A program made the position numbers and the translations under genes. From RGIG7213 sp045545665 (GTDB taxonomy: Bacteria > Bacillota > Clostridia > Oscillospirales > CAG-272), in the NCBI GenBank assembly GCA_045545665.1, contig JAZQBL010000044.1:1-13430 (forward strand): DNA of 13,430 nt, read 5' to 3'. The notes under the pieces are model-generated. The model was not told where the DNA came from, searched no databases, and saw only the letters and a list, made by a program, of their open reading frames with translations. Shown here one piece after another: positions 1 to 6,650 of the stretch; position 1 is the first letter of the stretch, and every line of letters starts with the position of its first letter.

Positions 1-599
1 AAAAGTCCTTCGGTGAGCGTGACTGACACCGTGTCGTTTTCATCGACTGACAGTATTTCAAATTCGATATCGAACAATTGAATACTTTCTTTTATTTCCG
101 CCGAGGAATAAAACATAAACCTCAAAAAGCCTTCGCCTTCGTTAAGATCGTATCCGATGTTTTCATCAAAAAGCGGAGTTACCGAAAGGATCTTAAGCTG
201 AGCGGGTGAAAATTTCACCGTTCCTTCTCCGCCGAAAACAGTCTTTTCCGCCGTTTCCGTATCCTCTGACGTTTCATTCGACGTTTCGTTCGACGTATCA
301 ATTGCCGTTTCAACGTCGGTATAAACGTCGAACGTTTCAATATCTGTAAAATCGCTTTCGTAAACCGTATCGGAAATATCGAAGGTCTCAGATACGGTCG
401 TGTCCTCACCGGTTTCTGTAGGTTCGCTTTCTGCCGTTTCCGTATCCTGTGTTACCGTTTCAGGGCGCGCTTCAAAATGAACGCTGAATACGGTACCGTC
501 CGTTTCATCATCGCCGTACGCCGCGTATTCTGCGCCGTATACGGCTGTATTTACGGTAAATGACGTTATAAGTGCAAGAATAACACAAATTTTTTTCAT
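1..599 (-). CDS. Secreted cohesin-like protein with Thr/Glu-rich linker (3' end missing)
   Basis: The frame is open from ATG at 599 to the left edge (199 codons read, no stop), so the C-terminus is missing. Residues 1-22 form a signal peptide: MKK, then a hydrophobic stretch ending in VYG before AEYA. Residues about 44-120 are low complexity, rich in Thr, Glu, Asp and Ser. From about residue 124 the pattern resembles a cohesin: TVKFSPAQLKILSV (the 'YDPSLLEVVSV' strand), then LNEGEGFLRFMFYSSAEI ('GTIRFLFYDA.GI'), then IQLFDIEFEIL and DTVSVTLTEG ('ATIKFKV..G.T.ISL..G'). Cohesins bind dockerins on partner enzymes; the gene 14 bp upstream on the same transcript ends in a dockerin. The two genes share one promoter and the ribosome binding site here is weak, so translation may depend on the upstream gene. 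The cohesin call rests on pattern memory and a truncated domain; another immunoglobulin-like secreted fold is possible. Confidence 0.6.
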   Translation of the reverse strand, partial: MKKICVILALITSFTVNTAVYGAEYAAYGDDETDGTVFSVHFEARPETVTQDTETAESEPTETGEDTTVSETFDISDTVYESDFTDIETFDVYTDVETAIDTSNETSNETSEDTETAEKTVFGGEGTVKFSPAQLKILSVTPLFDENIGYDLNEGEGFLRFMFYSSAEIKESIQLFDIEFEILSVDENDTVSVTLTEGL

Positions 600-614
600 A
601 TTATTTTCCGAAAA

Positions 615-1991
615 TCATAAAGAGATCGTGCCTGCGAGCACCGAGAAAAGGAGAAAATCCGTCACCGTGACAGCTTTGTCAAGGTTCATATCGCAAAAAA
701 CTTCAAGCCCTTCCGTGCCTTCGCGTCTCATAATTACCGCCGCCACGGCATCGAGGTCGTTTTTATCCGTAATACCGTCACCGTTAACGTCGCCCATGAC
801 GAAAAATGTTGCTGAATCAATTATTTTTCCGTTTGCTTCAATGGATATCACACATCCGGAGCCTACGAGTTCATCATCTGCAAGTATTTTGCCGTCCTTT
901 GACGTGAAAACGAGAAAAGCAGAGCCTTCTTCATACGCTTCTTTCAAGCTTGCGACGGGCGTTCCGACGGGTACGGTGTTTATCATACCGTCTGTGATAT
1001 TAAAAATATCAGTCGGAAGTGACGTCGGCACTCCTTCAAAAATATAGTCGTAAACTGCGCTTTTGCAAACTTCCTCGTATCTTTTGTCAGGTGTGCGGGA
1101 AGCGGATATCTTCTCACTTGAAACAAGCAGAAAATCTCTCGTTATTTCAACGTGTGCGCCGTTTTCATCAACGGGACCGTTGTGAAGTATGTCAAGGTGG
1201 TAGGGTCTGTCGTTTACGTAAGCGATATTCCACATATGGCCTTCGCCGTTTACCTTACCCGTTATTATGCTGTTTTTACAGCCGAATTCATCCAAAAACA
1301 GCGAAGTGAGTCCCGCATATTCCTCGCATACGCCTTTTTTATCGTTTATAAAGGCATAGATGCTTGAGCGGTTTATTTTTGAAATATCGTAGGAAAACTG
1401 ACCGTTTAACAAAAACTCGTTGAGCTTTATCATTTTATCCCCGATATCAAGCCCTTCCCACATAGCTGCGGCAGGCTTTACGAACTCATTTATGACAGAG
1501 GCTCTTTCCTCGTTGCTTTCGCCTGCGGCAATCAGAAATTTAACGGTAAAGCTTTTGTACGTGTCCGCAGCCTTATCGGGTATTCCCGAAATGTTTATGC
1601 TGTACGAGCGGGCGATGCATTTCATATATTTTTCCGAAAGGCTTCCTTTTACCTTTTCGAATATGCTGTCTGCCAGAGCCTTCGCTTCACTCAATTTATA
1701 GTTGCCTATATCGGTTATTGAAAAAGTGCGCATATAAACGTGGCACACGGTCTTTATACCGCCGACAGACACAGCGCCCTCGGTGTAATTGTTTTCCGTA
1801 AGGTCGAGTATCTCGTCGGTCGATGAAGCTTTGTAAAAGTCCAAAAGCTGCTCGACTGTAACGTGCATCGTGTACACGGGCTCTTCGTTTATCAGCTTTT
1901 TGTAAGCAGGTGAATCGGAGGCGTAAACGGGGTAAGAAAGAACGCAGAAAATAAGCGAGATAACGAAACATAAAATGCGTATTCTTTTCAT
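615..1991 (-). CDS. Secreted transglutaminase-like protein with C-terminal dockerin
   Basis: A 458-residue exported protein. Residues 1-24 are a signal peptide (KRIR, hydrophobic core, VYA before S). The transglutaminase-like core lies at about 185-290: SYD at 200-202, GVCEEYAGLTSLFLDEFG with Cys222, GHMWN with His252, and YHLDI with Asp267, giving a complete Cys-His-Asp triad. Enzymes with this fold are cross-linkers or cysteine peptidases; the sequence does not say which. Residues about 330-398 form a small beta module typical of the segment preceding dockerins (GTPVASLKEAY, DGKILADDELVGSG, GKIIDS). Residues about 399-458 are a type-I-like dockerin with two calcium loops, GDVNGDGITDKNDLDAVAAV and CDMNLDKAVTVTDFLL. 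AGGAGG at 1998-2003 sits 6 nt before the ATG, which supports this start. It is the first gene of a two-gene unit with the cohesin-like gene downstream. The dockerin and triad are clear; the substrate is unknown. Confidence 0.88.
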   Translation of the reverse strand: MKRIRILCFVISLIFCVLSYPVYASDSPAYKKLINEEPVYTMHVTVEQLLDFYKASSTDEILDLTENNYTEGAVSVGGIKTVCHVYMRTFSITDIGNYKLSEAKALADSIFEKVKGSLSEKYMKCIARSYSINISGIPDKAADTYKSFTVKFLIAAGESNEERASVINEFVKPAAAMWEGLDIGDKMIKLNEFLLNGQFSYDISKINRSSIYAFINDKKGVCEEYAGLTSLFLDEFGCKNSIITGKVNGEGHMWNIAYVNDRPYHLDILHNGPVDENGAHVEITRDFLLVSSEKISASRTPDKRYEEVCKSAVYDYIFEGVPTSLPTDIFNITDGMINTVPVGTPVASLKEAYEEGSAFLVFTSKDGKILADDELVGSGCVISIEANGKIIDSATFFVMGDVNGDGITDKNDLDAVAAVIMRREGTEGLEVFCDMNLDKAVTVTDFLLFSVLAGTISL

Positions 1992-2024
1992 AAACAGCCT
2001 CCTTTTATAATCTATATAGAATGA

Positions 2025-2053
2025 AGTATATCATATGCAAATTTGTATGTCAA
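2025..2053 (-). promoter_or_regulatory. Strong sigma-A promoter for the dockerin/cohesin-like unit
   Basis: On the minus strand there is a perfect -35 TTGACA (2048-2053), a 17-nt spacer, and -10 TATACT (2025-2030) preceded by TG one base away (extended -10). Transcription would start near 2018, leaving a short leader of about 27 nt before the ATG at 1991. Near-consensus boxes suggest constitutive, fairly strong expression. Confidence 0.85.
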
Positions 2054-2231
2054 CATTTTAAATTAAAGTTTTAATAAAAATTATCATATTATTTATTACA
2101 GATATATGCACAGCGAAAACAAAACCGTAAGACATAAAAAGTGATAAAAACCTTTTTTTACGAGTACATCCGCATTTCCCTTGTCATAATGCGGTTTTAC
2201 GAAAAAATCTTATAAAATCCTCCCTGTGCCT
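2054..2231. other. AT-rich divergent intergenic region with one hairpin
   Basis: This is the central part of the 329-bp gap between the minus-strand dockerin gene and spoIIE. It is mostly A/T-rich without a credible reading frame. One inverted repeat stands out: CCGCATT (2170-2176) pairs with AATGCGG (2188-2194), followed by TTTT on the plus strand. That resembles a weak terminator, but no plus-strand gene precedes it, so its role is unclear. It may insulate the two divergent promoters. Confidence 0.4.
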
Positions 2232-2265
2232 TTCGACAGTTTAAACGTGTCCGAGGTAGTATTAT
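2232..2265 (+). promoter_or_regulatory. Predicted Spo0A-activated promoter of spoIIE
   Basis: TTCGACA at 2232-2238 is the exact reverse complement of the Spo0A box TGTCGAA. Its last six bases, TCGACA, also read as a -35 matching TTGACA at five of six positions. A 21-bp spacer follows, then TATTAT at 2260-2265 (five of six to TATAAT). In Bacillus subtilis, spoIIE and spoIIG promoters have sigma-A boxes about 21 bp apart with a Spo0A box over the -35, so the arrangement matches this promoter class. The predicted start near 2272 leaves a leader of about 50 nt. Binding by Spo0A is inferred from the motif only. Confidence 0.7.
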
Positions 2266-2320
2266 AGATATACGGGCACGGTACTTCCCGAAATTGCAAT
2301 AATCGAAAGGAAATAAAAAA

Positions 2321-4633
2321 ATGAAGGACGAAAAGAATGTAAAAAAAGGCTTTGAGACGGTTTTGAGAGTAAAGGATAAAAGTACGTCAAAGGAGCTTGC
2401 CGAGGCTCTTTTATACAGTATATGCTCGTATCTGTTCGGGTGCGGAGAAGCTATGTTCGGTACGTATCCGTTCGGTATGGCGTTTATGTGCGCCGTAAGG
2501 CGTCACGTGCCGTTTTCCATAGCCGGAGTAATGCTTTCGTTTCTTGTACGCGACGGCTCCGTTGCAATATCGTTTTGCGGTCTTTTTGCGAGTGCCGTTT
2601 TCAGATACTGTGTGGCGTACGCTGTAAAAGAACGTGACAGATTCGACCTTTTTTACATAAACGATACGCCCCTTTGCCGTATCTGCGCCTCGGGCGTCGG
2701 CATGCTAACGGTGACTGTCTTAAGCCTTATAAGCGATGATCTTACGTATTACGGACTTTTTGCCGTTTTTGCAGGTGTTTTTTTGGGGATGTTCATGACG
2801 TACGTTTACTGTCTTGCTCTTGACGGAGAAAACAAGTATACGCAGAGATACGAGGCAGGTATCGGAGCTGTTTTTTTCTCCTGTGTCGTGGCGTTGCGCT
2901 CTTTCGACGTGTTCGGCACCTCTCTCGGAAGTATTTGCGCGTTTTTGTTCCCCGTGTACACGTCGAGAAAGACGGGAGCGCTGAAGGGCACGGTCATAGG
3001 CGCTTTATGCGGCGCGGCGCTTGATATTTCGCTGTGTCCCGCTTTTGCCGCACTCGGGTTCGTTTGCGGTGTTTTGCCGAGTGCCTCCGTTACGCTTTCG
3101 GTCGTTTCGGGAGTTTTTGCCTTCGGCTTTTTCGGGCTGTATTCAACGGGGTTTGATACGGTCGTGAAATATCTGCCCGAGGCTATAATCGCATCCGGAA
3201 TATACGTGCCGCTTGAAAAGCTGCATCTTTTGCCGAAGCTTTCCGTTTTTAAAGACGAATCCGTATATAAAAATGCCGTAAGCCCTGACAGGATAGCAAA
3301 TAAATATGCACTCGAAGCGTATGAAAACGATCTTTCTTCACTCTCACGCTCACTTGACGGTATATCCGGGATAATGCACGCGCTGTCGGACGTTGAAAAA
3401 CGTCCTGCGGTGCATGAGATATGCTCGATTTGCGAAAAGGAATTTTCGTCATTTTGCAAAAAATGCTCGATGAAAAAGCTGTGTTTTCCAAACGGTGTAC
3501 GCGGTTCGTCGTGCGTTCGGCAGTGCGCTGAAAGTATATACGAAAAAGGCCTGCTGAGCACCTCACATCTTCCCGAAAAAATAAAAACAGGCTGTTATTT
3601 TGCCGAAAAGCTAACGGCAAACGTAAATATGAAGCTTGCCGAATACAACAGCGAAAAGATAAAAAACAACAAAACGGAGATAATGGCAGAGGATCTTGCA
3701 AGGTTTTCGCAGTTTATCGAAAACGTGGCAAACGAGAGAAGGACTAATGACAAATTCAATGCTCCGCTTACGGAACGACTTAAAAAAATAGGCGGATATA
3801 AGCATCTTTTCGGAGATAACGTGGCGGTATACGGAGAGGAAAGACTGACTGTAATAGCCTGCGGTGCGGATTCTTTGAAAATTCGCTCCCTCAGCGCCGA
3901 AATACAGAAAAATTTCGGCAAGATCCTCGGCGTTTTGCTCGACAAATGCAGTTTTTCCGAATGTGACGGCTTCACGGCAGCCGTGTTTAAGATGAAAGAA
4001 AGGTATAAATGTGCGTTTTCATCACTGCAAACGCCGAAGGACGGCGAGACGATAAACGGTGACAGCGTGCTTTCATTCAGTGCCGACGGTAAATTTTATA
4101 CGTGCATTTGCGACGGAATGGGAAGCGGACAAGCAGCCGCACTTGCATCAAAGCCTGCGGGGATATTCTTAAAAAATATGCTTACCTGCTGTTCGGACAC
4201 GGAAGGAGTTCTTAAAATGCTGAACCATTTTATAAGAAATCAAAGAGGGGAATGCTTTACGACGGTCGATATTATGTGTGTGGATCTTATAAGCGGCAAA
4301 GGCTCGTTTGTAAAAAGCGGAGCGTCCCCGTCGTACGTTATACGTGACGGAAGGATATTTCGAATGGCATCGAACACGCCGCCTGTCGGTATTATGGAAA
4401 AGCTTTGCTCCGAAAGGATAGATTTTGCATTTAAAAAAGACGATATCGCCGTTATGGTAAGCGACGGTATTGCCGATGACTCCGACGAGCTTGTCTGGCT
4501 TTACAATCTGCTTACGTACGAAAGCGGCTGCACACCCGAACAGCTTTGTGAAAAAATAATGGAAAGGGCTTGTACGGAGCATCTCGGAGAGGATGATATG
4601 ACAGTCAGCGCAGTTTGCATATCGCTTGCATAA
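2321..4633 (+). CDS. spoIIE: Stage II sporulation protein E, PP2C-type phosphatase SpoIIE
   Basis: SpoIIE dephosphorylates SpoIIAA-P at the asymmetric division septum, starting forespore-specific release of sigma-F, and helps place the septum. At 770 residues it is near the usual family length (about 800). Residues about 28-325 hold many hydrophobic membrane segments, as in the ten-pass family anchor. A cytoplasmic regulatory region follows, with a cysteine-rich patch at 368-402 (Cys368, 371, 379, 382, 388, 398, 402), including the C-x2-C-x5-C core often seen in clostridial SpoIIE. The C-terminal PP2C domain (about 575-770) has metal-binding and catalytic motifs: GDS with Asp581, CDGMGSG with Asp598, SDGIADD with Asp715, and EDDMTV with Asp758/759. 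AAAGGA about 9 nt before the ATG supports the start. It stands directly upstream of the spoIIA operon that encodes its substrate, separated only by a repeat element. Confidence 0.97.
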   Translation: MKDEKNVKKGFETVLRVKDKSTSKELAEALLYSICSYLFGCGEAMFGTYPFGMAFMCAVRRHVPFSIAGVMLSFLVRDGSVAISFCGLFASAVFRYCVAYAVKERDRFDLFYINDTPLCRICASGVGMLTVTVLSLISDDLTYYGLFAVFAGVFLGMFMTYVYCLALDGENKYTQRYEAGIGAVFFSCVVALRSFDVFGTSLGSICAFLFPVYTSRKTGALKGTVIGALCGAALDISLCPAFAALGFVCGVLPSASVTLSVVSGVFAFGFFGLYSTGFDTVVKYLPEAIIASGIYVPLEKLHLLPKLSVFKDESVYKNAVSPDRIANKYALEAYENDLSSLSRSLDGISGIMHALSDVEKRPAVHEICSICEKEFSSFCKKCSMKKLCFPNGVRGSSCVRQCAESIYEKGLLSTSHLPEKIKTGCYFAEKLTANVNMKLAEYNSEKIKNNKTEIMAEDLARFSQFIENVANERRTNDKFNAPLTERLKKIGGYKHLFGDNVAVYGEERLTVIACGADSLKIRSLSAEIQKNFGKILGVLLDKCSFSECDGFTAAVFKMKERYKCAFSSLQTPKDGETINGDSVLSFSADGKFYTCICDGMGSGQAAALASKPAGIFLKNMLTCCSDTEGVLKMLNHFIRNQRGECFTTVDIMCVDLISGKGSFVKSGASPSYVIRDGRIFRMASNTPPVGIMEKLCSERIDFAFKKDDIAVMVSDGIADDSDELVWLYNLLTYESGCTPEQLCEKIMERACTEHLGEDDMTVSAVCISLA

Positions 4634-4647
4634 CGGATCGGATCTCA

Positions 4648-4848
4648 GGTAGGGGTCGGCGCCCTCGACGACCCGTATGATGTAGGGCGGGGGCTTGCTT
4701 CCGCCGTTTCGAAAAAATCCGATGAATGATGAATCGACACCTCATCCACGTAGTTGCTTTGCAACTACATCCGCCGTTCTCCCGTAGAAAACTCTGTTTT
4801 CTACAGGAAGGCTGAATGTAGGGGTCGGCGCCCACGACGACCCGTATT
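4648..4848 (+). repeat. Multi-hairpin dispersed repeat element, copy A
   Basis: A 201-bp element nearly identical to 12017-12215. It begins and ends with the same motif, TAGGGGTCGGCGCCC, one base, CGACGACCCGTAT, which folds as GGGTCG against CGACCC. In between are further inverted repeats: GGCGG against CCGCC (4687-4706 area), GTAGTTGC against GCAACTAC around a TTT loop (4750-4768), and GTAGAAAAC against GTTTTCTAC around a TCT loop (4783-4803). It encodes no conserved frame and no transposase. It fills most of the 357-bp spoIIE-spoIIAA gap; the rest is A/T-rich promoter DNA. It resembles REP/BIME or MITE-like non-autonomous elements. Because it starts 15 bp after the spoIIE stop it could also act as the 3' structure of that mRNA. 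Confidence 0.88.
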
Positions 4849-4929
4849 GGTGTGATGGCGAATGACCGTACCTTTTAAAAACGGAAATAAAAATATATCA
4901 AATTGTAAATTCTGTGAGAATGACCGCAT

Positions 4930-4962
4930 ATGACAATATTTTCATTTTCGGGATGATATCAT
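4930..4962 (+). promoter_or_regulatory. Predicted promoter of the spoIIA operon
   Basis: ATGACA (4930-4935, five of six to TTGACA) and TATCAT (4957-4962, five of six to TATAAT) are separated by 21 bp, the same unusual spacing seen in front of spoIIE. TATGACA over the -35 matches the inverted Spo0A box TTCGACA at five of seven positions, so Spo0A activation is plausible but weaker here. No good sigma-H pair was found, although spoIIA is sigma-H-dependent in Bacillus. The start near 4969 leaves a short leader with AAAGGGG before the ATG. Confidence 0.5.
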
Positions 4963-4990
4963 AGTTACAAGGAAAAGAAAGGGGTTTATT

Positions 4991-5302
4991 ATGGACGGGC
5001 TTGAAACAGAATACGAAAACGGTGTGATGAGAGCATCGCTCAACGGTGAGATAGACCATCACGTATGTGCCGAGGCACGGCAGGAGATAGACCGTGAATT
5101 TTTCAAAAATGCGCCTAAAAAGCTGATACTCGACTTATCGGGAATGAAATTTATGGACAGCTCGGGATTGGGACTTATAATGGGCAGATATTCAAGGTGC
5201 GTTGCCGTCGGGTGCGAGTTCGTGCTGTGCGGTATCGACGAAAGAGCCATGCGTATACTCAAAATGTCGGGGATGGATAAAGTTTTAAAAATCAAAAGCT
5301 GA
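4991..5302 (+). CDS. spoIIAA: Anti-sigma-F factor antagonist SpoIIAA
   Basis: A 103-residue STAS-domain protein. Unphosphorylated SpoIIAA binds SpoIIAB and frees sigma-F; SpoIIAB phosphorylates it and SpoIIE dephosphorylates it. The diagnostic motif LILDLSGMKFMDSSGLGLI is present at 45-63, and Ser58 in DSSG corresponds in place to the phosphorylated serine of the Bacillus protein. The length is within the normal 100-120 range. AAAGGGG about 6 nt before the ATG supports the start. It is the first gene of the operon, with the spoIIAB start 10 bp after its stop, so the two partners are likely made together. Confidence 0.97.
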   Translation: MDGLETEYENGVMRASLNGEIDHHVCAEARQEIDREFFKNAPKKLILDLSGMKFMDSSGLGLIMGRYSRCVAVGCEFVLCGIDERAMRILKMSGMDKVLKIKS

Positions 5303-5312
5303 GGATAAAAAA

Positions 5313-5750
5313 GTGAAAAAGACCGTAATTAACGAAATAAAGATAACGATACCCGCAATATCGGAAAACGAAGCGCTGGCAAGAGCTTACGTAAGCGTAT
5401 TTGCCTCAAAGCTCGACCCTACCGTGGACGAGCTTGCCGACCTGCGCTGTGCTGTAAGCGAGGCTGTTACGAACTGTGTCGTGCACGCATACAAAGGATA
5501 TCCCGCAGTCGGGAAAATTTACATAAATTCACGGCTTTATTCCGACAGAAGCGTAAGCGTTGAGATAACCGACAGAGGCTGCGGAATAGAAAATATCGAA
5601 AAAGCGATGACGCCTCTTTTTACGACCGACGGTGAAAACGAAAGAAGCGGTATGGGCTTTTCGGTTATGCAGAGCTTTACCGATAAAGTAAAGGTAACTT
5701 CGAGAGTATCGGGAGGAACACGTGTTTTTATGTCCAAAAAATTTTCATAA
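5313..5750 (+). CDS. spoIIAB: Anti-sigma-F factor and serine kinase SpoIIAB
   Basis: A GHKL-fold kinase that holds sigma-F inactive with ATP bound and phosphorylates SpoIIAA. The 145-residue length is standard. Visible motifs are the N-box SEAVTNCVVHAY (Glu50, Asn54), the G1 box DRGCGI (Asp87), and the G2 region NERSGMGFSV (Gly113, Gly115) before the final strand GGTRVFMSK. The start is GTG at 5313; GAGGAT at 5301-5306 overlaps the spoIIAA stop and serves as its ribosome binding site, which suggests translational coupling. The next gene, sigF, starts 11 bp after its stop. Confidence 0.97.
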   Translation: MKKTVINEIKITIPAISENEALARAYVSVFASKLDPTVDELADLRCAVSEAVTNCVVHAYKGYPAVGKIYINSRLYSDRSVSVEITDRGCGIENIEKAMTPLFTTDGENERSGMGFSVMQSFTDKVKVTSRVSGGTRVFMSKKFS

Positions 5751-5761
5751 GGGGATAGCTT

Positions 5762-6505
5762 ATGTCACGGACGAAAAACGACACAGCGGAGGATTTTTCT
5801 CAAAACACACAGCTTGTTATCAAAGCGCAAAACGGCGACAGGGACGCCATGGAAAAGGTCATATCCCTGAATATGGGGCTCGTGAAAAGCATCGTGCCCC
5901 GCTTTTATGACAGAGGGGTCGAATACGACGATCTTATACAGATAGGCACGCTCGGTATGATAAAGGCTGTAAAAAGCTACAAAAGTGAGTTCGGATGCGT
6001 GTTTTCGACCTACGCCGTACCGCTTATAATCGGCGAGATACGGCGGTATTTGCGTGACGACGGAATGATAAAAGTGTCAAGAGGGACAAAAAGACTCGGT
6101 ATGCACGCAATGAAGCAAAGAGAGATCTTCATAAAAGAGCACGGACACGACCCGAGCGTGCAGGAGCTTGCCTGCCTTGTGAACACCTCGGTCGAGGAGC
6201 TTGTTTTCTGTCTTGATGCCTGCTGCAGCCACAGATCGCTTTCGGAACCATTGGGCGATGACGGCGGAAGCCTTGCAGATACCATTCGGGACAAAAACGA
6301 CAAAATAGAGAGCCTTTGCGACAGAATATCCTTAAAAGATGCCATATCGAAGCTGACAGATATAGAAAAAGAAATAATAAGGCTCAGGTATTATTGCGAC
6401 TTTTCACAGCAAAAGACAGCACAAATACTCGGTCTTTCGCAGGTAAAAGTGTCAAGAAGCGAGAAAAAGATATTTGAAAAGCTGAAAAACGAGCTTATCG
6501 TGTAG
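5762..6505 (+). CDS. sigF: RNA polymerase sporulation sigma factor SigF (SpoIIAC)
   Basis: The first forespore-specific sigma factor, kept inactive by SpoIIAB until asymmetric division. The 247 residues match the family. Region 2 covers about 37-107 with EYDDLIQIGTLGMIKAV and the promoter-melting/-10 contact stretch FSTYAVPLIIGEIRRYLRDD. Region 3 lies at about 113-165 (RLGMHAMKQREIF, PSVQELA). Region 4 lies at about 185-245 with the helix-turn-helix KTAQILGLSQVKVSRSEKKI that reads the -35. AAGGGG about 8 nt before the ATG supports the start. It is the last gene of spoIIAA-spoIIAB-sigF. No spoVA genes follow, unlike in some Bacillus genomes; a weak terminator and a new sigma-A promoter come directly after it. 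Confidence 0.97.
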   Translation: MSRTKNDTAEDFSQNTQLVIKAQNGDRDAMEKVISLNMGLVKSIVPRFYDRGVEYDDLIQIGTLGMIKAVKSYKSEFGCVFSTYAVPLIIGEIRRYLRDDGMIKVSRGTKRLGMHAMKQREIFIKEHGHDPSVQELACLVNTSVEELVFCLDACCSHRSLSEPLGDDGGSLADTIRDKNDKIESLCDRISLKDAISKLTDIEKEIIRLRYYCDFSQQKTAQILGLSQVKVSRSEKKIFEKLKNELIV

Positions 6506-6511
6506 AAAGAT

Positions 6512-6542
6512 ATCAAAATTTACAAAATGTTTTTGATTTTTT
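6512..6542 (+). terminator. Possible weak intrinsic terminator after sigF
   Basis: ATCAAAA (6512-6518) can pair with TTTTGAT (6531-6537), followed by a run of six T on the coding strand. The stem is A/T-only apart from one pair and the loop is 12 nt, so termination may be partial. Its position between the sigF stop and the next promoter fits. Confidence 0.5.
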
Positions 6543-6553
6543 CTTTAAGACTA

Positions 6554-6582
6554 TTGACAAACGGAAAATTTGTATGTATAAT
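6554..6582 (+). promoter_or_regulatory. Consensus sigma-A promoter for the yceD-rpmF unit
   Basis: Perfect TTGACA (6554-6559), a 17-nt spacer and perfect TATAAT (6577-6582), with TG one base before the -10. This is the strongest promoter in the window, as expected for a ribosomal-protein transcript. The predicted start is near 6589. Confidence 0.93.
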
Positions 6583-6598
6583 ATGCTTTGCGGATTTT

Positions 6599-6622
6599 GT
6601 GCTGACGGATACCGTTCAGTAC
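6599..6622 (+). promoter_or_regulatory. Stem-loop at the 5' end of the yceD-rpmF mRNA
   Basis: CTGACGG (6602-6608) pairs with CCGTTCAG (6612-6619) around an ATA loop with one bulged T; the stem can extend to 6599-6622, giving about ten pairs. It begins roughly 10 nt from the predicted transcript start and ends about 28 nt before the ATG. It could stabilise the mRNA or be a leader for ribosomal-protein feedback; neither role is shown by the sequence alone. Confidence 0.5.
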
Positions 6623-6650
6623 AGACCAATTCAAAGCAAGAGGTTCTTTA

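Noticed and set aside
628..1047. Plus-strand frame of 139 codons over the dockerin gene
   Set aside because: It is antisense to the dockerin and its preceding module, which carry recognisable motifs.
2139..2200. Hairpin upstream of spoIIE as a riboswitch or attenuator
   Set aside because: It lies upstream of the predicted spoIIE transcript start, so it would not be in the mRNA, and no known riboswitch core is visible.
2806..3561. Minus-strand frame of 251 codons inside spoIIE
   Set aside because: It is antisense to a clear spoIIE, has no ribosome binding site, and its composition is that of a reversed coding strand.
4605..4835. Minus-strand 76-codon frame across repeat copy A, with similar peptide fragments from copy B (11793-12113 and 11872-12132)
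   Set aside because: The shared peptides come from the DNA repeat itself. The frames shift between copies, lack ribosome binding sites, and run through hairpins and heptamer arrays.
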